From CAYNWT01 sp964450955 (GTDB lineage: Bacteria > Planctomycetota > Planctomycetia > Planctomycetales > Planctomycetaceae), in the NCBI GenBank assembly GCA_964450955.1, contig CAYVFI010000003.1, positions 201,635 through 265,634 of the forward strand: a DNA stretch of 64,000 nucleotides, written 5' to 3'. Position numbers and translations under genes: made by a program. A model generated the notes under the pieces. That model saw only the letters and a program-made list of their open reading frames with translations, did no database searches and was not told the origin of the DNA. Below, one piece after another: positions 40,868 through 49,016 of the stretch (within the stretch, counting starts at the first letter, position 1; each line of letters opens with the position of its first letter).

Positions 40868-42295
40868 CTAGTTGATGTCCATGCCGGTCAGTTGTCGTTC
40901 GATGTCGTCAGCGTGGATACCGACTTCCCAGACGCTGCGCCGCACTTCTTCTGAATTGACGGTTCCGCGCGGGTAGGTGTCAACGGTGACAAAGTGTGCA
41001 ACACCATCAATATCGCGAATCGCAACGGCGCCGTGCAACATTCCTGAATTCACTCGCAGTGCCGCTTCGTAGTAGTCAGTCTCAGCCGGACAACACACGC
41101 TATAAATCACCAGCAGGCGTTCGCTGGCGCTGTGCCCGCTGGTTTCAACGCACACCTTCTGGCCGCGACCATTCGGGAACTTCAGGTTCACCGTGTAGGC
41201 TTCGCCGTCTCGCTGCCAGGAGATTTGTTTTTCGTGCTCGAACGCCTCGTACAAAAGCGACTCAACATCACGAATCGAACCAAGCACCGCGCGAAGCAGG
41301 TGGGCGGCCGCGAACGCATCGCGAGGGCGGGTTGACGGGCCTTTGGCCAACAGCAGGTTCAACGCCTCCGCCATTTCCAGCGTCACCGCACGGTTGTACC
41401 GACGAGCGCTCGGGATTGGGTCGGTCAGTACCGCGTGCATCAGATCCGGAAACGAACTTCCGTGGTAGGGCAGTTTCCCGGTGAGTAACAGGAAGTAGCA
41501 GACACCCAGTGAGTACACATCCGACGCCGGAGTTGCGGCTTCTCCCTGGTACACTTCAGGAGCCATAAAGTTGGGCGTGCCGGCAAGGTACCGCTTGCCC
41601 TTGTCGGCCACGACTCGTTTGGCCAAACCAAAGTCTGCAATCTTCGGAAGGCCGCTGGCCGTCATTAAAACATTGTCGGGCTTCAAATCGCGATGCACGA
41701 TGCCGCGTTGATGAGCCGATGCCAGGCCGTCTGCGATGCTGGCCACCAACGACGTCGCTCGGTCCGCGGCAAGCTTGCCTTCATCGTCAATCAGATTCTG
41801 AAGCGACCGACCCGGTACGTATTCCATTTCCAGAAAATGCAAGCCATCCGCTTCGCCGATCGCGTGAATGGTGACAATGTTCGGGTGAATCATCGATGCG
41901 GCCGACTGCCCTTCGTGCATGAACCGCTGCACGTAGTCGATGTCACGAGACACCGATTGTGGTGAGAGAACCTTCAACGCGCATTCGCGTTCGAGCCGTT
42001 TGTGTCGAGCCAGATAAACCAGGCCCATGCCGCCGGCACCCAACAGCGTTTGGCACTCGTAAACGCCAAGTTCCTTGCCAGCCAGATCAAGGGTTGCTGA
42101 ATCTTTGTTGGTGAGAGCCGTTTCGCTTTCGATGTTTCCAATGCGGGTCATCAACAGCGTGTCGGCCAGCTGCAAATGCGACGTCGAAACCCGTTCGTTG
42201 CCACAGCGAGGGCACGCGTGGGCTCCCGCGAACAGCTCGTTACAGCCCGCACAATACATCCGCTCCTGGAAGTCTTCTTTTGCTGTTCGCTGCAC
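40868..42295 (-). CDS. Ser/Thr protein kinase with N-terminal zinc ribbon
   Basis: A 475-residue cytoplasmic Hanks-type kinase. A zinc ribbon at 14-33 (YCAGC..ACPRCGN; Cys15, 18, 28, 31) precedes the kinase domain at about 76-340: GAGGMGLVYLARH (glycine loop), Lys108 in ECALKVL, HRDLKPDN (201-208, catalytic Asp203), DFGLA (221-225) and MAPE (244-247). All catalytic residues are present. The last 120 residues (from HEKQISWQRDGEAYTVNLKF) have no membrane helix, unlike PknB-type kinases, and look like a small alpha/beta domain reminiscent of YbjN or secretion-chaperone folds; that resemblance is weak. ATG 42295 is used; Met13 is a possible alternative. It is divergent from the CPBP protease gene. 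Confidence 0.92.
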   Translation of the reverse strand: MQRTAKEDFQERMYCAGCNELFAGAHACPRCGNERVSTSHLQLADTLLMTRIGNIESETALTNKDSATLDLAGKELGVYECQTLLGAGGMGLVYLARHKRLERECALKVLSPQSVSRDIDYVQRFMHEGQSAASMIHPNIVTIHAIGEADGLHFLEMEYVPGRSLQNLIDDEGKLAADRATSLVASIADGLASAHQRGIVHRDLKPDNVLMTASGLPKIADFGLAKRVVADKGKRYLAGTPNFMAPEVYQGEAATPASDVYSLGVCYFLLLTGKLPYHGSSFPDLMHAVLTDPIPSARRYNRAVTLEMAEALNLLLAKGPSTRPRDAFAAAHLLRAVLGSIRDVESLLYEAFEHEKQISWQRDGEAYTVNLKFPNGRGQKVCVETSGHSASERLLVIYSVCCPAETDYYEAALRVNSGMLHGAVAIRDIDGVAHFVTVDTYPRGTVNSEEVRRSVWEVGIHADDIERQLTGMDIN

Positions 42296-42539
42296 TTAAC
42301 CGGGGCTCTCAACTTATGTCACCGCGGAACATGTTCCTTTGGGGCAACGCGGTGGACTGATCCGGAGAGGTCCGAACAACGTTCCTCAACCTGAGCGGTT
42401 TAGGAACCTCTAGACTGTCCGGTGTGACCTTGCCGTGTACACTTCAATCATAAGGCTATTCGGTGGCACATTGGTGTTCCTGGCAACAAAAAAACCACCG
42501 AACCGCTAATCAACCCTAAACATCTGATACGAGTAGCCC

Positions 42540-43721
42540 GTGACTGATCTTTTCAGCGAAATCAGCGAATCTCAGAGCTCCTCAAACGGAGCAGAGAGCC
42601 AGTACAGCGTTGACAGTTCGCCCAGCTTAGCACCGCTTGAACTCGATTCGGCTGTCACCGAACACGATCCGAAACCTCACCCCGGCCTGATCGGGGCAGT
42701 TGCAGTCACAGCTGCCTTTCCACTAACCGGGTTCTTTGCCGCCATCCCTGTTGTCATCCTTATCAGTGTTTTTGCCGGCACCGCTGACGTGGCGGGCCAC
42801 CAAACCGCACTGATTAGCGGCTCGCAGGGGGGCGTCTTGTTGTGTGCCCTGTTTGCTGCTGCGGCATGTACATGGATTGCAAAGCATCGCGTTTTCTCGC
42901 TGGCCCCAATCCGCATCCTCCATCTCTTCGCGTTAGTTGCATTGGTTCTCCCAACCACTCTGCTGGCCCGATCATGCTACGACGTGGCCTTCATGGGCTG
43001 GTCTCAAGTGACCGACGCGATTCCGTCTCTGAAGTTCATGGACAACATGAATACGATGAAACAAATGGAAGAGTTCATCACCAACGTCCCATTTGGCCTG
43101 TTGCTGTTCTCCGTTGCCGTTGTGCCGGCTTTGGCAGAAGAGATCTTCTTCCGGGGTATCATCGGTCGTGGGCTGAAAGCTCGCTACGGGTTAGTCAGCG
43201 GGATCATCATGACATCTATCCTGTTCGGAATCGCCCACATGCACCCGGCCCACGCAGTTTCTGTGATACCGCTGGGCATCACGATGCACGTGCTGTATGT
43301 CGCGACACGCAGCTTCTGGGCTCCGGTGCTGTTTCACTTCTGCAATAACGCGTTCGCTGTCGTTGGCGCAACAGTGGCTTTGAAACAGCAACAGGGACAA
43401 CCAGTCCAGATAGCAGAAGCGCCCGTATTTCCATGGTGGATGATACTAGCCTGCGCTCTGAGCGTCGGTGCGTGGTACTACCTGCTGTCCGTCACCCGCA
43501 CGCGCCTGCTGAAGACCGATGGAACCGACTGGGATCCGGGCTACGAATCCACTGAGACACCGCGCCACATCAAAACGGTGCGGCACTACCCTGAGATGCC
43601 ACTGGTGCCGAGCATCGTGGCCGTTTTGTGCGGCGGACTATTTCTAGTGGCATTGGTCGGCATGGGCGTCGTCAACATGCAGGGTTTGGATCAGGACGCC
43701 TTGATTTTGCTGCTGCGATAA
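42540..43721 (+). CDS. CPBP-family intramembrane metalloprotease
   Basis: A 393-residue polytopic membrane protein starting at GTG. The C-terminal half has the CPBP (Abi, formerly CAAX protease) motifs: AEEIFFRGIIGRGL (catalytic Glu pair near residue 200), FGIAHMHPAH and FHFCNNAF, where the Glu and His residues form the metal site in the membrane. About eight membrane helices are visible, including an N-terminal set before the protease core and two after it. The first 45 residues are hydrophilic and acidic. In bacteria these proteins act in peptide maturation, immunity to bacteriocins or prenyl-protein processing; no substrate gene is adjacent. It is convergent with nadE. Confidence 0.85.
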   Translation: MTDLFSEISESQSSSNGAESQYSVDSSPSLAPLELDSAVTEHDPKPHPGLIGAVAVTAAFPLTGFFAAIPVVILISVFAGTADVAGHQTALISGSQGGVLLCALFAAAACTWIAKHRVFSLAPIRILHLFALVALVLPTTLLARSCYDVAFMGWSQVTDAIPSLKFMDNMNTMKQMEEFITNVPFGLLLFSVAVVPALAEEIFFRGIIGRGLKARYGLVSGIIMTSILFGIAHMHPAHAVSVIPLGITMHVLYVATRSFWAPVLFHFCNNAFAVVGATVALKQQQGQPVQIAEAPVFPWWMILACALSVGAWYYLLSVTRTRLLKTDGTDWDPGYESTETPRHIKTVRHYPEMPLVPSIVAVLCGGLFLVALVGMGVVNMQGLDQDALILLLR

Positions 43722-43748
43722 AGAGTGCTCGCACTAATGAACCGCGCG

Positions 43749-45407
43749 CTATGAGTAATCAATCCTCGCAGCCATCGGCATGCGGCGACCGGTTCCAAAC
43801 GCTCTGGGCGACAGCTTAATGCCGGGCGGCATTTGGCGACGTTTGAACTCGTTCCTGTCGACCCGCTTCGCGACCCATTCGACAGTATCGCGTGGGAACT
43901 GTTCGCACAAACTTGCGACTGACGCGTCCTGTTCGATGAGCCCCTCAAGAATGGCATCCAAAACCGGGTAGGGCGGTAAGGCGTCCTGGTCAAACTGATC
44001 CGGAGCCAACTCGGCACTCGGCGGCTTGTCGATAATGTTGTTCGGGATAATCTCTTTGCCGGCGCGTTGGTTCACGTACTTTGACAGCCCATACACGTCG
44101 CGCTTCAGCAGGTCGGCCAGAACCGCAAAACCACCGCACATGTCGCCGTACAACGTGCAATAGCCAACGGCCAGTTCGCTTTTGTTACCAGTCGCGAGCG
44201 CCATCCATCCGTGTTGATTGCTACGAACCATCACCATCGCGCCGCGGATTCTGGCTTGCAGGTTTTGCTCCGGCAGACCGGTCGGGTTTAGCTTCAAGTC
44301 ATCCGCGATAACGGTCGTCGATTCAAATGCCGAGTGCACTTGATCAATTGGAACCACCTCCCAGTCAATGCCCAGCGCTTCCGCCAGTTGCCTTGCATCA
44401 TCAACACTGTGATCGCTGCTGTAACGACTTGGAAGCAGCAACGCGTGCACGTGTTCCGGCCCAACCGCTTCCGCCGCAATACAGGCCGCCAGCGCGCTGT
44501 CGATTCCGCCGGACAGGCCCAGCACGCAGTCTGTGAAACCGCACTTGCGCAGGTAATCTTTCAATCCCAGCACCAAAGCCTGCAGCGTCTCTTCTTCAAT
44601 GCCCGCGTCGATGTCGTCGATTGGAGCCGGCAGATCAGCAGTATCGATAACGGCCGAATCGGTTTCGAACGCGGTTAGCTGGTGAACCAGTTCGCCGTTC
44701 TTGTTCAGCACAAAGCTGGCTCCATCAAACACCAGGTCATCGTTGCCGCCCACCTGGTTCACAAACACCATCGGTAAGCCATGCTTCTTCGAGTGGGCAC
44801 CCATTAGCTGTTGCCGACGTTCCAGTTTGCGGACTTCGAACGGGCTGGCAGAAAGGTTAATTAGTATCTCCGCGCCGGCGCTTGCCAGTTGGCCGACGGG
44901 GTCTGTAAACCGCGCTGGTTCTTTGTCGTAGTGCGTATCCGGATCAGGCCACCACGCGTCTTCGCAAATGTGGACTCCCAGCTTGCAGCCTTTGAATTCA
45001 ACCGGCGCAGCGGACTCAGCGCGACGGAAGTAGCGGCGTTCGTCGAACACGTCGTAGCTGGGAAGCAGGCACTTTTGCACCGTCGCCAAAACCTTCCCGT
45101 CACAAATCAGAGTCGCCGCGTTCGCGATTCTGTTGGCAGGAACGCCACGTCTGGTGGGATGGCCAACAATCACGCCCAGCCCGGCCGGTATGCCGTTCGC
45201 CAAACTATCCACGGCGTCATCGCAGGTCTCAACAAACGCCTGTCTGGTCAGCAGGTCCTTGGGCGGGTATCCGCAAATGACCAGCTCCGAACACACCAAC
45301 AAGTCGGCTCCGGCCGCTGCTGCGTCGGTTGCTGCCTTGAGAATCATTGTCGAGTTCCCGGCCACATCGCCGACGATCGGGTTAAGCTGAGCGATCGCAA
45401 TCTTCAT
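43749..45407 (-). CDS. nadE: Glutamine-dependent NAD+ synthetase
   Basis: A 552-residue two-domain enzyme that makes NAD+ from nicotinic acid adenine dinucleotide, ATP and glutamine. The N-terminal nitrilase-type glutaminase (1-255) has its triad at Glu41 (SELVICGYP), Lys112 (TVQKCLLP) and Cys148 (HICEDAWW). The synthetase domain (about 280-552) has the ATP-binding SGGIDS (299-304), then LPSRYSSDHSVDDARQLAEA and the ammonia-site region MALATGNKSELAVGYCTLYG. The length is typical of the shorter bacterial glutamine-dependent type. It is the last gene of a minus-strand operon, 14 bases after the preceding dehydrogenase gene, with nadB two genes upstream. Confidence 0.96.
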   Translation of the reverse strand: MKIAIAQLNPIVGDVAGNSTMILKAATDAAAAGADLLVCSELVICGYPPKDLLTRQAFVETCDDAVDSLANGIPAGLGVIVGHPTRRGVPANRIANAATLICDGKVLATVQKCLLPSYDVFDERRYFRRAESAAPVEFKGCKLGVHICEDAWWPDPDTHYDKEPARFTDPVGQLASAGAEILINLSASPFEVRKLERRQQLMGAHSKKHGLPMVFVNQVGGNDDLVFDGASFVLNKNGELVHQLTAFETDSAVIDTADLPAPIDDIDAGIEEETLQALVLGLKDYLRKCGFTDCVLGLSGGIDSALAACIAAEAVGPEHVHALLLPSRYSSDHSVDDARQLAEALGIDWEVVPIDQVHSAFESTTVIADDLKLNPTGLPEQNLQARIRGAMVMVRSNQHGWMALATGNKSELAVGYCTLYGDMCGGFAVLADLLKRDVYGLSKYVNQRAGKEIIPNNIIDKPPSAELAPDQFDQDALPPYPVLDAILEGLIEQDASVASLCEQFPRDTVEWVAKRVDRNEFKRRQMPPGIKLSPRAFGTGRRMPMAARIDYS

Positions 45408-45421
45408 CAGTGTCTCTTCTA

Positions 45422-46195
45422 TCAGTGAGCCGTCCAGCCGCCATCGACTGTCACAAGGCTGCCCGTCATGTAGCTTGACGCATCGCTTGCCAGGAATATG
45501 GCCGCGCCCTGGATTTCTTCCATCCGTCCCCAGCGATCCAACGCCACCGCGCCCACGATAAACTTCTTAGCTTCTTCCGAATCGGCAATCGGTTCGTTCA
45601 TAGGAGTCAAAAACGGCCCCGGGCAAATCGCGTTGCAGTTGATTCCAAACGGAGCCAACTCCAGTCCCAACGCTCGAGTCATCTGAACCACCGCGCCTTT
45701 GCTGGCTGTGTAGGGCGTTCGGTTAGCCAGGCCAACCACGCCCAGCGTACTGGCCAGATTAATAATGCGTCCCGACTTTGCGGCCTTCATGTGCGGAACC
45801 ACCGCTTTCGCGCACAACCACAGGCCGTCGACGTTGATTTGTTGAACCTTGCGGAAGTCGTCGTAGCTCAGTTTGTCAATCGGGCCACGAATGTTGATGC
45901 CCGCATTGTTGATGAGAATGTCAATCCTGCCAAACTCTGACATCGCACGATCGACCATTGCAGCGACGTCCGATTCGCTGGTGACATCGGCCCGCATCCC
46001 AATGGCCGTCCGACCGTGTTCGCTTTCAACTTTAGCCGCCGCGCTGGCAGCTTCTTCTTCGCTGCGACTGACAAGCAAGACGTCCGCACCAGCCGACGCC
46101 AATCCGGCCGCCATCGATTCCCCAAGTCCCTTCGAACCGCCCGTCACAATCGCCGCGCGTCCACTAAGATCAAACTGCTTCAGTCCAGTTGCCAT
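45422..46195 (-). CDS. Short-chain dehydrogenase/reductase
   Basis: A 257-residue classical SDR oxidoreductase. The cofactor loop is TGGSKGLG (18-25), with NNAG at 96-99 and the catalytic Ser149, Tyr162 and Lys166 (YTASK). DRWGRMEEIQGAAIFLASDA and the C-terminal MTGSLVTVDGGW are standard. The opening QFDLSGRAAIVTGG and overall pattern resemble gluconate 5-dehydrogenase and KduD-type sugar-acid dehydrogenases, but FabG-like activity cannot be excluded. It lies between nadB (60 bases) and nadE (14 bases) in one operon. The substrate is unknown. Confidence 0.9.
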   Translation of the reverse strand: MATGLKQFDLSGRAAIVTGGSKGLGESMAAGLASAGADVLLVSRSEEEAASAAAKVESEHGRTAIGMRADVTSESDVAAMVDRAMSEFGRIDILINNAGINIRGPIDKLSYDDFRKVQQINVDGLWLCAKAVVPHMKAAKSGRIINLASTLGVVGLANRTPYTASKGAVVQMTRALGLELAPFGINCNAICPGPFLTPMNEPIADSEEAKKFIVGAVALDRWGRMEEIQGAAIFLASDASSYMTGSLVTVDGGWTAH

Positions 46196-46255
46196 TGGTT
46201 CGCTCCAGGAAATCCATGCACAACGATTCGCCTACTCACCCGCGCTTCGCCGCGA

Positions 46256-47887
46256 CTATCGCGCTTCGCCCGGTGTGATGGCGATGTGGTCGGCCATGTC
46301 GGGGTTGGTCGCGGGATAGTCGCTGCGAAAATGCACGCCGCGGCTTTCGGTTCTGCGGATGGCGGCCGCAATCATGAGTCGCGACGCGGTCAGCAAATTT
46401 TGAAGTTCCCATCCCTCCGGACCGTCAAAGTTCCGAGCCAAAACATAGCGGCTCCAGAACTCAACCTGTTCCGCAGCCGCCGCCAGGTTATCAGCGTTGC
46501 GATTGATGCCAACATTCCGCCACATGAGACTGGTCAGCGAGTTCCGCAGGTCGCGGATGTCGAGATCATCTTCGTCGTGGTTCTTACCAGGGCTGGGGTC
46601 GATTTCCGGAACGGTAAATGTGTCCGGCTGTTCCGCCGCACGACTGGATGCCTGCAGTCCGCAACGAAGCCCGTACACAAGTCCTTCCAGTAAGCTGTTC
46701 GAAGCCAATCGGTTGGCTCCATGCAGACCACTGGATGTCACTTCACCCGCGGCCAGCAGACCGGGCAGCGACGTTTGACCGTCAGTGTCGACCGTCAAGC
46801 CACCAATCATGTAATGCGCACCGGGGCGGACCGGGATGCGGTCGGTCGTGATGTCGATTCCGAATTCCGCACAGACTTTTCGAATGTGAGGGAACCGTTT
46901 GAGAACCGTTTCCTTGTCGATCGGAGTGAGATCCAGATAGACGCACGGATGATTCGTTTTCTGCATCTGCGTGGTCATCGATTGGCTGACCACATCGCGC
47001 GGAGCCAACTCGGCTGCTTCGTTGTACTCGGGCATGAACCGGTGGCCGTCGCAGTCGACCAGATGAGCCCCCTCGCCACGCACTGCTTCGGTAATTAGAT
47101 GCCGCGAACTTCCAGCGATGTAAAGGACTGTCGGGTGGAACTGCATGAACTCCATGTCCCGCAATTCTGCTCCGGCCCGAAACGCGAGGGAATGTCCATC
47201 TGCCGTTGCGATGGCCGGATTCGTTGTCTCTCGAAACATCGCACCGGCTCCACCGGTGGCGAGAATCGTTTGCTTGGCCCAGACGAATGTCTTGCCGTAG
47301 CGTTCGCTCCAAACAAGACACCCGCGACACCGACCACGGTGGGTTAGCAAATCCAAAGTAAACGTCTTTTCCCAAATCTGCACATGCTGGCTGGACCTGG
47401 CGCGTTCGATAATTGCGCGCATGATTTCCTTGCCGGTGGCGTCGCCCAGTGCGTGTGCAATACGGCGATGACTGTGGCCGCCTTCCTGTGTCAGGGCCAG
47501 ATCGCCTTCGACAGTGTCGAATTCTGTTCCGAGTTTGATGAGTTCTCGGATGCGTTCGGGAGCTTCTCCGCAGACCATCCTGACGATCTCAGCGTCGCAC
47601 ATGCCTTTACCCGCGGCCATGGTGTCGGCCGCGTGATCGGCGATGTCGTCGTTGGGATCCATGACCCCTGCGATACCGCCCTGCGCGTAGCTGCTGTTGG
47701 AATGAGCCAGCTTGTCTTTGGTAACAACCACGACCGACTGCGACGGATCAACAGCCAGCGCTGCGCGCAGGCCGGAGATGCCGCCACCGATGACCATGAC
47801 GTCAGCAAAGAAGTGCGGAATTCGCTTGAGATCGAAGTCAACGAGGTACCGTCGCTTCAGGGGAACGTTCAGATTATCCAGAGGCAT
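46256..47887 (-). CDS. nadB: L-aspartate oxidase
   Basis: A 543-residue FAD enzyme that oxidises aspartate to iminoaspartate, the first step of de novo NAD synthesis. The FAD loop is VIGGGISGLRAAL (32-44). It is followed by SNSSYAQGGIAGV, the substrate-side EGGHSHRRIAHALGDATGKE, FMQFHPTVLY, LITEAVRGEGAHLVD, and the C-terminal FAD segment YMIGGLTVDTDGQTSLPGLL with LHGANRLASNSLLE. The His/Arg-rich SHRR motif and the helical C-terminal domain (RNSLTSLMWRNVGINRN) separate it from fumarate reductase. nadA and nadC are not in the window, but nadE is two genes downstream in the same operon. Confidence 0.96.
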   Translation of the reverse strand: MPLDNLNVPLKRRYLVDFDLKRIPHFFADVMVIGGGISGLRAALAVDPSQSVVVVTKDKLAHSNSSYAQGGIAGVMDPNDDIADHAADTMAAGKGMCDAEIVRMVCGEAPERIRELIKLGTEFDTVEGDLALTQEGGHSHRRIAHALGDATGKEIMRAIIERARSSQHVQIWEKTFTLDLLTHRGRCRGCLVWSERYGKTFVWAKQTILATGGAGAMFRETTNPAIATADGHSLAFRAGAELRDMEFMQFHPTVLYIAGSSRHLITEAVRGEGAHLVDCDGHRFMPEYNEAAELAPRDVVSQSMTTQMQKTNHPCVYLDLTPIDKETVLKRFPHIRKVCAEFGIDITTDRIPVRPGAHYMIGGLTVDTDGQTSLPGLLAAGEVTSSGLHGANRLASNSLLEGLVYGLRCGLQASSRAAEQPDTFTVPEIDPSPGKNHDEDDLDIRDLRNSLTSLMWRNVGINRNADNLAAAAEQVEFWSRYVLARNFDGPEGWELQNLLTASRLMIAAAIRRTESRGVHFRSDYPATNPDMADHIAITPGEAR

Positions 47888-47913
47888 GCTGGTGTCCGGT
47901 TCTTCTTCGTTGC

Positions 47914-48696
47914 TCAGATTGTCATCGCGGAAAAACCGCCGTCGACAACAATGTTAGCGCCCGTCACAAAGCTACCTGCAACCGGCGAGGCCATTAGCAG
48001 GACTGCGCCGGCGAGTTCCTGCGGTTCGCCAAAGCGATCGGCCGGTGTGTGACCCATGATGCTGGCGACGCGTTCGGGGGTGAGCACTTTCTTGTTTTGT
48101 TCAGCCGGGAAGAAACCCGGTGACAAAGCGTTTACTCGGACGCCCTGCTTAGCCCACTCACGAGCAAGGTTTTGCGTGAGGTTAATCACGGCCGCTTTAC
48201 TGGCTGAGTAAGTGAAGACGCGAGACAAAGCGGTCATGCCGCTTAATGACGCAACGTTAATAATGGAACCGTTGTTCTTCGCTTCCAACATGTGCTTGCC
48301 GAAAATCTGACACGCAAGTCGGACGCTGCGCAGATTGATATTGATGATGCGTTCCCATTCATCGTCTTCAATTTCCAGGAATGGTGTCGCTGAGTTAACC
48401 CCCGCGCCGTTGACCAGCACATCAATGTTTCGATTGGCGGCTTTGGCGTGAGCGATAATGGCTTCCAGATCGGCGGCGTTGGTGGAATCAGCTTTGACGA
48501 ACTCGGCGGTTCCGCCCGCGTCGGTGATTCGACCAACACAAGCCGCGCCGTTGTCTGCGTTCCGGCCCACGACCAGCACGTGAGCACCAGCCCCGGCGAG
48601 ACACTCACAAATCGCGCCACCAAGGACACCGGTTCCACCGATGACGGCGGCAGTTCGGCCGTTTAGCCCAAAAAGGTTGCTCAAGTAATCAGACAT
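47914..48696 (-). CDS. Short-chain dehydrogenase/reductase, possibly fructuronate-reductase-like
   Basis: A 260-residue SDR. The frame is open to 48732, but ATG at 48696 follows GGGGAAAG at ideal distance and begins MSDYLSNLFGLNGRTAAVIG, as usual for the family. The cofactor loop is GGTGVLGG (20-27), the NNAG position reads NGAG, and the catalytic YSASK follows LSGMTALSRVFT. The C-terminal ANIVVDGGFSAMTI is normal. The combination GGTGVLG and FFPAEQN resembles SDR-type D-mannonate oxidoreductases (fructuronate reductases), which is a suggestion only. It is the first gene of the operon that continues with nadB 26 bases downstream. Confidence 0.87.
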   Translation of the reverse strand: MSDYLSNLFGLNGRTAAVIGGTGVLGGAICECLAGAGAHVLVVGRNADNGAACVGRITDAGGTAEFVKADSTNAADLEAIIAHAKAANRNIDVLVNGAGVNSATPFLEIEDDEWERIININLRSVRLACQIFGKHMLEAKNNGSIINVASLSGMTALSRVFTYSASKAAVINLTQNLAREWAKQGVRVNALSPGFFPAEQNKKVLTPERVASIMGHTPADRFGEPQELAGAVLLMASPVAGSFVTGANIVVDGGFSAMTI

Positions 48697-48798
48697 CAGT
48701 CTTTCCCCGATTGTTCGTTCGCACAAAGGCACGCTTCAGTGCCAGTTCCACCGCTTTGCGAGTTTGGAACCAGTCCTACCGAGAATGCCGGATATCTA

Positions 48799-48812
48799 TT
48801 TCATGCATGAAA
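48799..48812. promoter_or_regulatory. 14-bp perfect palindrome in a divergent intergenic region
   Basis: TTTCATGCATGAAA reads the same on both strands. It lies in the 320-base gap between the nadB-operon start (48696, minus) and the PP2C phosphatase start (49017, plus), where promoters of both should be. It could be an operator for a dimeric regulator. The rest of the gap holds no recognisable gene or RNA. Confidence 0.35.
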
Positions 48813-49016
48813 ATACACGAACCGGACCCGCGTCGCGAATGCATGCCAGTTGGACAGGGTAAGTTCGCCAATTTGGGAATCGCAACCTCGCTCGAATAGC
48901 GCGGTTTTCTGTCTGCAGACGGTCAGTCTTGCCCAAAGCGACATCTGCGATACTGATACAGGTCTCACAGTTAGCGCGCTAACGAAAGCTGTCACCTGGC
49001 ACAGTCATTTTGGTCG

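Noticed and set aside
42459..42502. Inverted repeat TTCGGTGG / CCACCGAA upstream of the CPBP protease gene
   Set aside because: The arms are 8 bp with a 28-base loop and no T-tract; too weak to call a regulatory element.
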